64,000 bases of DNA, taken from the NCBI GenBank assembly GCA_023667045.1, contig JAMPAU010000003.1, positions 141,192-205,191 on the forward strand, given 5' to 3'. The position numbers and the translations under genes are program-made. The notes beneath the pieces were generated by a model, which had not been told where the DNA came from, did no database searches, and saw only the letters and a program-made list of their open reading frames with translations. Shown one piece after another: positions 17,286-28,461 of this stretch. Each line of letters opens with the position of its first letter. Position 1 is the first letter of the stretch. Origin of the DNA: Ruminococcus flavefaciens. Lineage in GTDB: Bacteria > Bacillota > Clostridia > Oscillospirales > Ruminococcaceae.

Positions 17286-17915
17286 TTATTCTTTTTTGGC
17301 TTGTATGAAATCAAGTGCAAACGCTATGATAAATACAATAATCGCTATCCATAGTGCCACCCCGAAATCTATTTGCAGATAGTCTTCAAGGTCTTTTAGT
17401 TTCTGGTCGCCGATAGTGAAATATGACTTTGCGGAAAGTCTGAAAATAATCAGCGAGACAGCACTTGCTATACCTGCCTTTGTCTTTACAAGAGCGACAA
17501 CTCCGCATACTCCGGCGATAAGTACAAATATATTGAACAGACTGCCGTCATCGTCATCATCGTCCGACATTTCCTTTACATCTTCGCTTGTGTCCTTGTC
17601 GCCGAAAATCATATCTGTACCGGTAATATTGCGTTTTTCGCCGGCACATGATACGCTCATGAACGGGAAGAAAAAGCATATTAATCCGATAAGCACGAGT
17701 ATTTTCGGAACAATCCTCATTATGCTCTTGTTATGTAGTATGTTCTGCACGGCGTTTCCTGTACCGGAATTATTCAGCTCAACAAAAGGCATAGGAGTAA
17801 CAGGAGGAGGAGGGGTAACAGGCGTTCTGTTATCTTCGGTGCTGACAGTAAACCCGCATTTTCCGCAGAATTTAGCGTTGTCATCGAGTTCGTTGCCACA
17901 GTTTTTACAAATCAT
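17286..17915 (-). CDS. Zinc-ribbon membrane protein
   Basis: 209 aa from ATG at 17915 (MICKNCGNELDDNAKFCGKCG). A GTG three codons earlier is possible, but AAGGGTGG is better placed for the ATG. The N-terminal zinc ribbon has two Cys pairs (CKNC, CGKC), then a Pro-rich linker, then three or four hydrophobic segments with an acidic loop of Asp repeats (DDDDDDGSLF). Such zinc-ribbon membrane proteins are common in Clostridia and have no defined job. It has its own terminator and looks like a single-gene unit. Confidence 0.8.
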   Translation of the reverse strand: MICKNCGNELDDNAKFCGKCGFTVSTEDNRTPVTPPPPVTPMPFVELNNSGTGNAVQNILHNKSIMRIVPKILVLIGLICFFFPFMSVSCAGEKRNITGTDMIFGDKDTSEDVKEMSDDDDDDGSLFNIFVLIAGVCGVVALVKTKAGIASAVSLIIFRLSAKSYFTIGDQKLKDLEDYLQIDFGVALWIAIIVFIIAFALDFIQAKKE

Positions 17916-18015
17916 AATATCCACCCTTATAAAAATAAATTCTTACATTATTATATATTAAAAAGCATATTATGTCAATAGTAATCCGAAAAAATAATTT
18001 AATATTTTCATTTAA

Positions 18016-18462
18016 TCAGTCTAAAGATTTTTCAAGATATATCATGTCGGTAAGCAGTACACCGCACTCAAAAATAGGGTGATTATAATTTTCAGTGAAG
18101 AAATTTTTTACAGTATAGGATTTCCGAAAACCGCACTTTTCATAGAAAGGCACGGTCAGCGGACTGTCGTCTGTTCCGACTTTGAGAGTATCATAGGAAT
18201 CTGAATATTTTTCTTCAATAAATTCTATCATTTTTCGTCCGTAGCCTTTTTTACGGCATTCCGGAACAACAGCTATATTCTTTATTTCAAGAACTGAATT
18301 TACCTCGTCCGTTACGACACAGACAGCTTTTATTCCGTTGTCGTCAAGTAAATACATTGTGCCGTTTTCAAGATAACGGTCAATCATGTTTTCCTGTTCG
18401 TCAGCCATAAGGAGAAGGTTTATATATTTTTTCTTGTTGCTGATTATTTCAAAGATTTTCAT
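18016..18462 (-). CDS. GNAT-family N-acetyltransferase
   Basis: 148 aa. The acetyl-CoA binding motif is visible as IKNIAVVPECRKKGYGRKMIEF split over residues 77-97 (R/Q-x-x-G-x-G/A type), followed by the beta-strand and PFYEKCGFRKS typical of GNAT C-termini. The substrate is unknown. Start ATG at 18462 with AGGAGAT upstream; it follows the next gene upstream by 23 bases, so the two may share a transcript. Confidence 0.88.
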   Translation of the reverse strand: MKIFEIISNKKKYINLLLMADEQENMIDRYLENGTMYLLDDNGIKAVCVVTDEVNSVLEIKNIAVVPECRKKGYGRKMIEFIEEKYSDSYDTLKVGTDDSPLTVPFYEKCGFRKSYTVKNFFTENYNHPIFECGVLLTDMIYLEKSLD

Positions 18463-18485
18463 ATTTATCTCCTAATATTTTATTA

Positions 18486-18911
18486 TTAAAAATTAAAACT
18501 TTCTTTGCAGTGTTTCCGGATAAACTTCTTCATAATTGTGTCAGTGGTTATTATCATTGAAACTGGCGTTTTACTGCCCAGTATGCCAAAAGCAAGCCCA
18601 TGATATGCGGTTTCATGATTTTTCAGACGGTATGAAATTTTAATCTGTGAACCGCAGTCATTGTGTACAAAAAGCTGACAGTTTGCACGCCGAATCAGAA
18701 AAATGACTTTGAAATAAAGAAGTTTTATACTTGCCGGACTTACATGAAAAATTTTCTTACAGCATGGCGGTTTATCGTTTTGAATGTAATATGAAAAAAA
18801 TATTTTTCCGTCGGGCATGACAGTATATTTCTTTATATGACAATAGCAGTTATTGCCGAAATTATACGTATAATATATGTATTCAAGTTTTTCAGTACAG
18901 TTAAAAATCAT
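18486..18911 (-). CDS. Hypothetical Cys-rich protein
   Basis: 141 aa from ATG at 18911, where AAGGAAG lies 7 bases upstream; a GTG two codons earlier is less well placed. The sequence is rich in Tyr, Ile, Lys and has several Cys (NNCYCHIKK, PPCCKKI). No signal peptide or clear membrane span. I recognise no family. It begins just after the secDF terminator and precedes a GNAT gene by 23 bases. Confidence 0.6.
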   Translation of the reverse strand: MIFNCTEKLEYIYYTYNFGNNCYCHIKKYTVMPDGKIFFSYYIQNDKPPCCKKIFHVSPASIKLLYFKVIFLIRRANCQLFVHNDCGSQIKISYRLKNHETAYHGLAFGILGSKTPVSMIITTDTIMKKFIRKHCKESFNF

Positions 18912-18923
18912 AGACACTTCCTT

Positions 18924-18950
18924 GAAAAAAAGGACTGCCGGAGCAGTCCC
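18924..18950 (-). terminator. Terminator of secDF
   Basis: GGACTGC-TCCG-GCAGTCC followed by seven T on the minus strand, 6 bases beyond the secDF stop. It overlaps the upstream region of the next gene. Confidence 0.9.
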
Positions 18951-18955
18951 TTTAA

Positions 18956-21298
18956 TTATTTTTTAGCTGTGCGGGATTTCCACCACGACCATGTTACAGG
19001 AGCAACAAAGAGTGATGAGTAAGTACCCGAAATAAGTCCGAACATAAGCGGTACTGAGAATGTCAGCAGTGAAGTATAACCGCTTACTGCTACTACAATA
19101 GTTACTATAAGCATGGTACTGATAGTTGTTATTGAAGTGCGTATTGAACGTGTCATAGACTGTGAACAGCCTGCATTGATAAGCTCGTTGAGTGAAGCCT
19201 TAGGCATGAGTTTCTGATTTTCACGGATTCTGTCGTAAATAACGATAGTGTTGTTTATCGAGTAACCTAAAATGGTAAGGATTACTGCAACGGTATTTGA
19301 ATTGAACTCAAAGCCGAAAAGTACAGATACTGCCAGTGCTACAAGCAGGTCATGGACAAGTGCAAGCACTGAACATACACCGGCAGACCAACCGCCTATC
19401 TTGCGGAAACGTACTGCAATATAGATGATTACAATGATTGCCGCAAAGATTACTGCAACAAGGCATTTCAGCAGGAACTCACGACCAGATGACGGGCTTA
19501 CGTCAGTGGAGTCAAAAAGTTCAATATTGCTGTCTGGGAATTTTTCCTGAAGTGCGTTAGTCATTTCCACCTGTCTGTCAACATTCAGACCTTCTTCAGA
19601 GGTGAAAGAAACTGTAATCTGTTTTCCGCCCGAATCAATGCTTTCGCCCTTGCGGACGCTTACAGGGACATTTACAATATCATGTATGATATTTTCTGCC
19701 TCGTTGGTGTCTATTTCGCCTGTGTAGTCGTAAGTAATCATAGTACCACCGCTGAACTCAAGAGCAAAGTTCGCACCGCCTCGTACAATGAGACCTCCTG
19801 CGAAAAGCACAACAACTCCGGCGAGTATACCAATAATTATCTTTTTCTTTGAGCAGAAATCAAAAGTCTTTGATTCTTTTGTCTTTTCCTTGTAGCCATA
19901 GAGTTTCTTGTTCTGGAAACACTTGAACTTTGAAAGTGATGTAACCATGATTCTTGCAAGGAAAACGCCCATGATGAAGTTAAGCACAACGCCGGCAAGG
20001 AGTGTTATACCGAATGAGTAAACAACGCCCTCAGCGGTTGCACCGAACATAAAGAAGATAGTCTTGTTGAGTATCTTTGAGAAGAAACTTGTAGGCACAC
20101 CGAATGCACCCATAAGTATGATAGCTATAATTACATTGGTAATATTGCCGTCGAGGATAGCAGAGAACGCTCTTTTATAAGCCACACGTATAGCGGAATC
20201 AAAAGATTTTCCAGACTGGATTTCTTCCTTGATACGTTCGCCTGTTATGATGTTAGCGTCAACGCCCATGCCGACGGAGAGAATTATACCAGCAATACCG
20301 GGAATTGTAAGTGTAGAGCCAGGCATGAATCCGAACCAGCCCGAAACAACAGCGATACTTCCGGCAATCTGTCCGCACAGTGCTATAACTGCAACCACGC
20401 CAGGCAGACGGTAAAGGCATATCATATATATTGCAATGAATATAAATGCAATAAGTGCCGCAAGAAGTATAGCGTCAAGTGAACCCTCGCCCATTGTGGG
20501 GTCGATAGTCTTAAAACTTGTCGTTTCCAGTTTGAACGGCAAAGCACCTGAGTTAATCTGATTTGCAAGCTTGTTAGCAGATTCTTCTGTGAAACTACCA
20601 GTAATAACCGCACTGCCGTCAGTGATAGCACTGTTTACAGACGGAGCAGAAATCATGGTATTATCCATCCATATGGAAATAGGTGTACCACTACCGGCAA
20701 GTTCTGCTGTAGCCTCTGCGAACTTTTCACGTCCCGATGATTCGAGGTTAAGTTCAATAAGATACTGATATTCACCGGAGCTGTCATTTGCACGGTAAAC
20801 AGCCTTTGCACTGGCTACATCTCCGCCCTCAAGGACTATTTCGCCGGTAGGGATAATATTTCCCTCCTCGTCAGTTTCGGAATCCGTACCCTTGCGGAAA
20901 GTAAGACTTGCCATTTCGCCGAGTTCCTTGACAGAAGCCGACGGGTCAAAATCGCTTTCGCCTGCTTGCCACGGGAAACGCACAATAATTCTGTCGCTTT
21001 TTTCGTCGCTGTAAACTTCGCTGTCCGTGATACCGAGAGCCGAAAGTCTGGTATCAATAATAGCCGTAGCGGCTTTGAGCTGGTCGGAAGTAGCGTCAGC
21101 ATCGTCAGCCGGAGAGAAAGTAACGTCAACACCGCCCTTGATGTCGATTCCAAGACGGATATCGTCAACGCCCTTGATAACGGTTTTTGTGTTGTCGCCG
21201 TAAAGATAGTTAAGACCAATTACAGACGACACACAAAACAGCGTGATTAAAGCAACGACAATGAAGAAAGTAGATTTTCCAATCTTTTTCACGGTCAT
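18956..21298 (-). CDS. secDF: SecDF fused protein-export membrane protein
   Basis: 780 aa. SecD half: signal-anchor, GIDIKGGVDVTF, large extracytoplasmic domain, then membrane spans with PGIAGIILSVGMGVDANIITGERI. SecF half starts near residue 480: ALEFSGGTMITYDY, then VLALVHDLLVALAV and SINNTIVIYDRIRENQ. SecDF uses the proton gradient to help pull proteins out of the SecYEG channel; the D and F parts are often fused in Firmicutes. The ATG at 21298 is one base after AGGAGG, so the GTG two codons in (21292) is likely the true start. It follows the atp operon but has its own promoter. Confidence 0.95.
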   Translation of the reverse strand: MTVKKIGKSTFFIVVALITLFCVSSVIGLNYLYGDNTKTVIKGVDDIRLGIDIKGGVDVTFSPADDADATSDQLKAATAIIDTRLSALGITDSEVYSDEKSDRIIVRFPWQAGESDFDPSASVKELGEMASLTFRKGTDSETDEEGNIIPTGEIVLEGGDVASAKAVYRANDSSGEYQYLIELNLESSGREKFAEATAELAGSGTPISIWMDNTMISAPSVNSAITDGSAVITGSFTEESANKLANQINSGALPFKLETTSFKTIDPTMGEGSLDAILLAALIAFIFIAIYMICLYRLPGVVAVIALCGQIAGSIAVVSGWFGFMPGSTLTIPGIAGIILSVGMGVDANIITGERIKEEIQSGKSFDSAIRVAYKRAFSAILDGNITNVIIAIILMGAFGVPTSFFSKILNKTIFFMFGATAEGVVYSFGITLLAGVVLNFIMGVFLARIMVTSLSKFKCFQNKKLYGYKEKTKESKTFDFCSKKKIIIGILAGVVVLFAGGLIVRGGANFALEFSGGTMITYDYTGEIDTNEAENIIHDIVNVPVSVRKGESIDSGGKQITVSFTSEEGLNVDRQVEMTNALQEKFPDSNIELFDSTDVSPSSGREFLLKCLVAVIFAAIIVIIYIAVRFRKIGGWSAGVCSVLALVHDLLVALAVSVLFGFEFNSNTVAVILTILGYSINNTIVIYDRIRENQKLMPKASLNELINAGCSQSMTRSIRTSITTISTMLIVTIVVAVSGYTSLLTFSVPLMFGLISGTYSSLFVAPVTWSWWKSRTAKK

Positions 21299-21343
21299 GC
21301 CTCCTGAAAATATATTTGTTCTGTCTGTATGACAATTAATATT

Positions 21344-21372
21344 ATTTTACTATATTATCAAAGAAAAGTCAA
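21344..21372 (-). promoter_or_regulatory. Promoter of secDF
   Basis: Minus-strand TTGACT (21367-21372), 17-base spacer, TAAAAT (21344-21349), about 46 bases before the start. Confidence 0.8.
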
Positions 21373-21398
21373 GTATATATGAAAAATTTCTGAATAAT

Positions 21399-21809
21399 TT
21401 ATTTAAAATGTTTCTGAGATATTTTCAGTCTGTTCATAGCCCTGTTGAGAGCCGTCTGAGTGTGGTAGTATTCCATTATGCTTTGTTTCTGTTTCATTTT
21501 TTCTTCTGCACGCTGACGGGCTTCTTCCGCACGCTTTATATCAATTTCTTCGGGAAGTTCGCACGAGTCAGCAAGAATAATGGAAGACTCCGGCATAACC
21601 TGTATAAATCCCTCAGATATAGCGGCATAGTGCCACTTGCCGTCAACCATGTATTTGAGTTCTCCGGTAGGCAGTGAAGTAACAAGCGGTTCATGACCAT
21701 ACATAATACCTATAAGACCATCGATAGCCGTGATAACAAGATGTTCGCATTCTCCCTCATAGAAAACTCTGTCTGTGGCGATTATTTCGAGGTGAAAGGA
21801 CTTAGCCAT
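21399..21809 (-). CDS. atpC: ATP synthase epsilon subunit
   Basis: 136 aa. N-terminal beta-sandwich (FHLEIIATDRVFYEGECEH, GIMYGHEPLVT) and a C-terminal helical hairpin rich in Arg/Glu (IDIKRAEEARQRAEEKMKQK), the inhibitory segment of F1. Last gene of the atp operon, 12 bases after atpD, with AGGAGGT before the ATG. Confidence 0.95.
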   Translation of the reverse strand: MAKSFHLEIIATDRVFYEGECEHLVITAIDGLIGIMYGHEPLVTSLPTGELKYMVDGKWHYAAISEGFIQVMPESSIILADSCELPEEIDIKRAEEARQRAEEKMKQKQSIMEYYHTQTALNRAMNRLKISQKHFK

Positions 21810-21821
21810 TTAACTACCTCC

Positions 21822-23213
<1,392 letters not shown>

Positions 23214-23223
23214 TTATATTTTT

Positions 23224-23793
23224 TCAGCTCCTTTTCAAGCTAAATATCTTGTCACGGTAGTATTCATACTGCTTTTGCCTTAATTCAGTTTCACGTTTTA
23301 GAAGTTCTGCCATTTCTATGAAAGTATCAAGCGTATCAACGATTTTCTGCTGAATCTCAATCGGTGGGAAAGGTATTTCAAACTGTGAATATAAGCTAAT
23401 CCAGTGTCTCATATGAGAACTGGGCTTGAATTTAATGCAGTCCATAGCATAGAATACATATCTTAAACATATATTTTCCTTTGGCTTCAGCATTTTCATA
23501 GCAGAAGACTTTACTTTAAAATCAAAATCAACCCAGTGAAAACTTGTCGTGAAATCGTCAAATATTATTACCGGATTTTCTTTATCAGCCTTATATATTC
23601 CGGCTGTTTCGTCGGTATAGCCAAGTATGAAAGACTGTCCGGCTGTCAGAACGGGTGTTTTATAAGAATCATTATAATCTGTGCTTTTTACTATATATTT
23701 TGTTGGCTGTTCATAATCAAGACAGTTTTCAAGTTTTCTGTATTCCACGCCGTCGGGGCATAGCCTTTCAATCATATCAAAGACATTTTCCAT
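23224..23793 (-). CDS. Orphan type I restriction specificity (HsdS) half-subunit inside the atp operon
   Basis: 189 aa: one target-recognition domain (VEYRKLENCLDYEQPTKYI is the typical opening, residues 16-34) and one conserved coiled region (PFPPIEIQQKIVDTLDTF, then YEYYRDKIFSL). A full HsdS has two of each and is near 400 aa. It starts 3 bases after the atpG stop, in the same frame, using GAGGAA at the end of atpG as its ribosome site, and its stop lies inside the atpD ribosome site. No hsdM or hsdR adjoins. It should be transcribed with the ATP synthase. Half-size S proteins can pair up, and an hsdM lies 14 kb away, but that partner is speculative. Confidence 0.88.
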   Translation of the reverse strand: MENVFDMIERLCPDGVEYRKLENCLDYEQPTKYIVKSTDYNDSYKTPVLTAGQSFILGYTDETAGIYKADKENPVIIFDDFTTSFHWVDFDFKVKSSAMKMLKPKENICLRYVFYAMDCIKFKPSSHMRHWISLYSQFEIPFPPIEIQQKIVDTLDTFIEMAELLKRETELRQKQYEYYRDKIFSLKRS

Positions 23794-23796
23794 AGG

Positions 23797-24705
23797 CTAT
23801 TCCTCAATGCTTGACGCACCGCCACAGACTTCGGTTATTTCTTGAGTGATAGCGGACTGTCTCGCACGGTTATAGAGCAGTGAAAGGTCTTTTATCATAT
23901 CCTTTGCACTATTGGTAGCGGAATCCATAGCGGTCATACGAGCCTGCTGTTCACAGCAGAAAGCCTCAACCATAGCACCGTATATGAGACCCTTTGCGTA
24001 GTTCGGGATAAGATAAGCCATAACTTCTTCCGGAGACGGCACAAAAGAGGCTTTAGGGAGTTTCTTCATAGTGCCGTCGGCGGACTTGCCGAAATGTCTT
24101 CTGCTGAAAGGCAAAAGCTGTACTGTTTTCGGTTCAAACTGATTTGAGTTAACCATATTGGTATAGATAAGATAAACCTCATCGAGTTCTTTCTTCTCGA
24201 ATTTTTCAAGCACAAGCTCGGCTATTTCCCTTGCACGATAGAGTGTGGGATTCTGTGTGGTATAAAGAAATTCCCCGTCAACGTAAGCTTTTTTGGATTT
24301 TTTCATTCTGTTCTGAAAGTACATTCTGCCTACGTGTCCCATAACAAAGAGATAGCAGTTGTCAATATCGGGAGCTTCAGATAGTTTCTGTTCGGTATAT
24401 CTTAAAATATTATGGTTGTAGCTTCCGCACAGACCCTTGTCTGCCGTAATGACTATATAGCCCTTTTTACGCTTGTCTTCTGGGACATTCTGTCTTTTGT
24501 CGAAATAAAACTGTCTTGTATGCGGAGTATGTTCGAGGATACTCTCAATAGTAGACTGTAGCTTTTCAAAGTAAGGAGCGGTTGCGTCAAGGGACTTTCT
24601 CGCCTTTTTCAGCTTTGACGAGGAAATAAGGTACATGGCATTGGTTATTTTAAGTATCTGTTCGATACTTGCTATACGTTCACGTATTTCTCTTATGTTA
24701 GCCAA
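23797..24705 (-). CDS. atpG: ATP synthase gamma subunit
   Basis: 302 aa, the central rotor stalk of F1. The N-terminal coiled helix (EIRERIASIEQILKITNAM), GYIVITADKGLCGSYN in the middle, and the C-terminal helix MTAMDSATNSAKDMI with RARQSAITQEITEVCGGA are diagnostic. It follows the delta-alpha fusion by 15 bases and is followed after 3 bases by the hsdS-like gene. Confidence 0.97.
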   Translation of the reverse strand: MANIREIRERIASIEQILKITNAMYLISSSKLKKARKSLDATAPYFEKLQSTIESILEHTPHTRQFYFDKRQNVPEDKRKKGYIVITADKGLCGSYNHNILRYTEQKLSEAPDIDNCYLFVMGHVGRMYFQNRMKKSKKAYVDGEFLYTTQNPTLYRAREIAELVLEKFEKKELDEVYLIYTNMVNSNQFEPKTVQLLPFSRRHFGKSADGTMKKLPKASFVPSPEEVMAYLIPNYAKGLIYGAMVEAFCCEQQARMTAMDSATNSAKDMIKDLSLLYNRARQSAITQEITEVCGGASSIEE

Positions 24706-24720
24706 ACGAATACCTCCCTT

Positions 24721-26739
24721 TTATTCCTCAAAAGCCGTTGCGATTCTCTCTATTCTTTCGGCGAGGTCGTCAGTGAGTACTTTCTTTTCGTCGATTTCCT
24801 CTATTATATCCTGTCCGTAACTGCGTATATAGTTCATGATTTCCGTGCGGTACTCTCTCAGTTCCTTAACCGGAATATCCTCAAAGAATCCGTGCTGTGC
24901 CAGATACAGAAGTATAACCTGTTCATAGTGTGGCAGAGGATTATATAAAGGCTGTTTGAGGAGTTCAGTAAGCATATGACCGTGATTAAGCAGGTCGGTT
25001 GTTGCCTTGTCGAGTTCAGAGGAGAACTGCGTAAAGATTTCCATTTCCTTGAATTGTGCTAAATCAATACGGAGATTTCCAGAAGCTTTTTTCATAGCCT
25101 TAGTCTGTGCCGCACCGCCTACACGTGATACTGAAAGTCCATAGTTTACGGCAGGGCGGAGACCGGAATTGAATAATTCGCTCTCAAGGAAAATCTGTCC
25201 GTCAGTGATAGAGATAACGTTTGTCGGAATGTATGCAGAAATATCACCGGCGAGTGTTTCAATGATAGGAAGTGCAGTAAGCGAACCTCCGCCGTGTTCG
25301 TCGTCAAGACGGCTGGAGCGTTCAAGCAGTCTTGAATGCAGATAGAAAACGTCACCGGGGTATGCCTCACGTCCGGGCGGTCTGTGGAGCAACAGCGACA
25401 TTGCACGGTATGCAACGGCGTGTTTTGACAGGTCGTCATATACTATTAAAACGTCCTTGCCCTTTGACATGAAGTACTCAGCCATAGCCGTACCGGAGTA
25501 GGGGGCTATATACTGAAATGGTGCAGGTTCGCTTGCCGACGCTGAAACAACTACAGAGTATTCCATAGCACCATATTTTTTCAAGTTATTTACAACCTGT
25601 GCAACCGTTGATGACTTCTGACCGATTGCAACATATATACAGATAACGTCCTTGCCTTTTTGGTTTATGATAGTGTCAATGGCGATAGAAGTTTTACCTG
25701 TTTGTCTGTCGCCTATGATAAGCTCACGCTGTCCACGACCGATAGGAAACATAGAGTCTATAGCAAGAATACCCGTCTGTAAAGGAACATTTACGGATTT
25801 TCTTTCAATAACGCTTGGTGCTTCACGCTCGATAGGGAAGTAGTCGTCTGCCTTGATAGCACCCAGTCCATCAATCGGAGAACCGAGAGCATCGACAACA
25901 CGTCCTAAAAGTTCGTCGCTTACGCCTACGCCGGCACGTTTTCCGGTGCGCACTACAGAAGACCCTTCAGTAAGTCCGTGTTCCTGTCCGAGAAGAACCG
26001 CACCTACTGTTTTTTCCTCAATGCTCTGTATAATGCCACGCACGCCGTTTTCAAATTCAACGAGTTCGCCGTACATTACACCGCCCATACCGTGAATACG
26101 TGCTATGCCGTCGCCGATACGTGTAATAAAACCAGTTTCATTAGTGCCTGTCTTTGCGGTAAAATCTTTTACTTCAGTTTTGAGTACTGATATAATATCG
26201 CCGGAATCGGTATTATCTGATTCGATAAATTCCGTTGCCTTAGTCTGAAAACTTTCTTTCATTTTCTTCAGGCTTGTGCGGTAACTCTTATCATACTCAA
26301 CGTCTCCGGCGTTAAGGATAAAACCGCCTATTATATCGGGGTCGTGGCGGTATTCAATGGCAACGTCCTCTTTAACGAAACGTTCCATAATAAATTTGCG
26401 TAAATCCGACTGCTGTGTTTCAGTAAGAGGTGTGACATATCTTACAACCGCACGGATACTTCCCTGTTTTTCAAGGAGAATATCGCTGTATTCCTCAAAG
26501 ATTTCTGAAAGGCTGTCTATTGCACCGCTTCTGACGACGTTTATCATGAATCTTTCAAGACTTTCGGGAAAGAGTTTTTTTATGATATTTCTTTTTTCGT
26601 CCGGAGTGACAAGAGGATTTGAAAGAGTATCTGCAACATCGGGACATGAATCAAAAATACTTTTTACTTTGTCAATATCTTCCTGTGAGGATTCAAGGCG
26701 GACAAGTTCTTTCAGAAAATATTTTGCATTTTCTTTCAT
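24721..26739 (-). CDS. atpHA: Fused ATP synthase delta-alpha subunit
   Basis: 672 aa in one open frame. Residues 1-165 are a delta subunit ([39 protein letters not shown] is residues 136-157), and residues about 180-672 are alpha ([15 protein letters not shown], Walker [27 protein letters not shown]). These are normally separate genes. The join replaces the free N-terminal helix of alpha, the part that normally docks delta. Met160 (KKMKESF) could serve as an internal start giving a 513-aa alpha, but its ribosome site is weak. The ATG overlaps the atpF stop by one base (TGATG). Confidence 0.93.
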   Translation of the reverse strand: MKENAKYFLKELVRLESSQEDIDKVKSIFDSCPDVADTLSNPLVTPDEKRNIIKKLFPESLERFMINVVRSGAIDSLSEIFEEYSDILLEKQGSIRAVVRYVTPLTETQQSDLRKFIMERFVKEDVAIEYRHDPDIIGGFILNAGDVEYDKSYRTSLKKMKESFQTKATEFIESDNTDSGDIISVLKTEVKDFTAKTGTNETGFITRIGDGIARIHGMGGVMYGELVEFENGVRGIIQSIEEKTVGAVLLGQEHGLTEGSSVVRTGKRAGVGVSDELLGRVVDALGSPIDGLGAIKADDYFPIEREAPSVIERKSVNVPLQTGILAIDSMFPIGRGQRELIIGDRQTGKTSIAIDTIINQKGKDVICIYVAIGQKSSTVAQVVNNLKKYGAMEYSVVVSASASEPAPFQYIAPYSGTAMAEYFMSKGKDVLIVYDDLSKHAVAYRAMSLLLHRPPGREAYPGDVFYLHSRLLERSSRLDDEHGGGSLTALPIIETLAGDISAYIPTNVISITDGQIFLESELFNSGLRPAVNYGLSVSRVGGAAQTKAMKKASGNLRIDLAQFKEMEIFTQFSSELDKATTDLLNHGHMLTELLKQPLYNPLPHYEQVILLYLAQHGFFEDIPVKELREYRTEIMNYIRSYGQDIIEEIDEKKVLTDDLAERIERIATAFEE

Positions 26740-27248
26740 CAGTCTTTATCCTCCTCTGCCGAAAGAAACTCGTCTACTAAACGGCGGTTTTTTTCGTCGT
26801 CAACGTTTTCGCCGATAATTTTAGAGGCAGCCTCAATAGCGAGGTCGGCAATCTGTGACTGTGCCTGCTGTATAACTCTTTTTCTTTCGTTTTCGATAGT
26901 TTTTCCGGCATCGCTGATAATTTCAGAAGCTTCTTCCTGTGATTTTTTTAGAATAGCAGATTTTTCAGCTTCAGCGTCGTCATGAGCTTTCATAATAATT
27001 TTCTGTGCTTCTTCCTTTGCATTGCTGAGACTTTCTGCATACTGCTGTTTAAGTTCTTCCGCCTCACGGCGAGATTTTTCTGCCTCGTCCATGTTGTCTT
27101 GGATAGTTCTTGTGCGTTCATTCATAATTTTGGTTATTGGCTTGAAAAGGAATATCCGGAGCAGGATAAACAGTATGATAATATTTACCGCTGACCATAT
27201 GAAATTCCATATATTAACGTCAAGCATTGTACCCTTTAAAGCGTCCAT
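26739..27248 (-). CDS. atpF: ATP synthase b subunit
   Basis: 169 aa: one N-terminal membrane span ([19 protein letters not shown]) and a long charged coiled coil rich in Ala/Glu/Lys, the peripheral stator stalk. Overlaps the next gene by one base. Confidence 0.96.
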   Translation of the reverse strand: MDALKGTMLDVNIWNFIWSAVNIIILFILLRIFLFKPITKIMNERTRTIQDNMDEAEKSRREAEELKQQYAESLSNAKEEAQKIIMKAHDDAEAEKSAILKKSQEEASEIISDAGKTIENERKRVIQQAQSQIADLAIEAASKIIGENVDDEKNRRLVDEFLSAEEDKD

Positions 27249-27294
27249 GCTGTAACTTCCTTTCTTCTGATTTACCTGTCATTATCCGGACAGA

Positions 27295-27516
27295 TTACTT
27301 GAGTATGAAGATAATCAGAATCGCAATAACGAAACCGTAGATAGCGGTAGCCTCAGCCAATGCACAGCCGAGCAGGAGAGCCTTGTTTATGTCGCCTTTA
27401 GCTTCCGGCTGACGTGCTATAGCGTCTGCTGCCTTAGAAGTTGCTATACCTATACCGATACCTGCACCCATGCCTGTGAGAACTGCAAGACCTGCACCAA
27501 TTGCTATTAATCCCAT
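27295..27516 (-). CDS. atpE: ATP synthase c subunit (rotor ring)
   Basis: 73 aa: two membrane helices joined by the polar loop ARQPEAKGD. The ion-binding Glu is in LAEATAIYG. Compared with Na+-type rings (Gln in helix 1, Glu-Ser in helix 2), helix 1 has Ile (GIGIGIATSKA) and the residue after Glu is Ala, which favours proton rather than sodium coupling. That is a comparison from memory. AGGTAATT ribosome site; lies between atpB and atpF. Confidence 0.95.
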   Translation of the reverse strand: MGLIAIGAGLAVLTGMGAGIGIGIATSKAADAIARQPEAKGDINKALLLGCALAEATAIYGFVIAILIIFILK

Positions 27517-27557
27517 GATAAATTACCTCCGTAAATTTTTTTTATAAATAAATTTTT

Positions 27558-28244
27558 TTATTCGTTTTCCATAGCCTCAGACATGAAAAGCGAAGTTAAG
27601 AATACAAATACATAAGCCTGTATACAGCCGTCGAAAATATCAAAGTAGAAACTGAAAATCAACGGCAAGCCAACAGGAAGTATCATCTTGATAAGCTCCA
27701 TTACAACGAATGCACCGAGAACGTTACCGAAAAGTCGCATACAAAGTGAAAGCGGTTTAATGACAAGTTCGAGAATATTCATAGGTATCATCAAAGGCAT
27801 AGGCTCTTTGAAACTTTTCAGCCAGCCCTTGAATCCCTTTTCACGCATTCCGCTGAACTGTATAAGCAGTATGGCGAAAAGTGCCAGAGTAGCAGTAACG
27901 CCCAAATCCTTAGTAGGCGGTCGCAGACCAAAAAGACCTATTATATTTGACATACCTATATATATAAGGAACGTTTCCAGTATAGGCAGATATTTCTTTC
28001 CTTTTTCGCCGAGTATTTCAAGAAAGAAATTATTCATCCATTCTATTCCTGACTCTATAAGACACTGAGCACCTGTCGGTACAGTTTTCAGCTTACGCAC
28101 AAGCAGTATTGAGGCAAGCACCAGCACAGCCATGATAACCCATGTTATCACACATGATTCCGGAACAGGTATACCGCCAAATATTGGTATCGTAAAAGCC
28201 ACACGGCATTCAAGTTCTTCCATAAGTTTTTCTGCAATATCCAT
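27558..28244 (-). CDS. atpB: ATP synthase a subunit
   Basis: 228 aa, about five or six membrane spans. The essential Arg region is seen as SLCMRLFGNVLGAFVVMELI, and the last helix has FVFLTSLFMSEAMENE. First gene of the atp operon; no atpI or atpZ is seen before it. Confidence 0.95.
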   Translation of the reverse strand: MDIAEKLMEELECRVAFTIPIFGGIPVPESCVITWVIMAVLVLASILLVRKLKTVPTGAQCLIESGIEWMNNFFLEILGEKGKKYLPILETFLIYIGMSNIIGLFGLRPPTKDLGVTATLALFAILLIQFSGMREKGFKGWLKSFKEPMPLMIPMNILELVIKPLSLCMRLFGNVLGAFVVMELIKMILPVGLPLIFSFYFDIFDGCIQAYVFVFLTSLFMSEAMENE

Positions 28245-28378
28245 GTATCACACCTTCTTTCAGTTAAAAATAAAAACGGAGACAGCACATGGCATAAATC
28301 CCCGTTGATTTTGTCAGAATAAGTCTGCAAAGTATATCTGAAACAATACCCGACAGCCATATTTCTACTGCCTTTAAT

Positions 28379-28407
28379 ATCATATAACAAAAATTTCATA
28401 AAGTCAA
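28379..28407 (-). promoter_or_regulatory. Promoter of the atp operon
   Basis: Minus-strand TTGACT (28402-28407), 17-base spacer, TATGAT (28379-28384). It leaves a leader of about 130 bases before atpB in which I see no clear riboswitch. Confidence 0.8.
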
Positions 28408-28461
28408 GAGTTAATAAGAAAATTTCACATTTCAAACAAAAATTTTGATTTTGATAAAAAA

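Noticed and set aside
28245-28435. Upstream open frame before atpB
   Set aside because: It lies in the leader, overlaps the atpB start out of frame and has no ribosome site.
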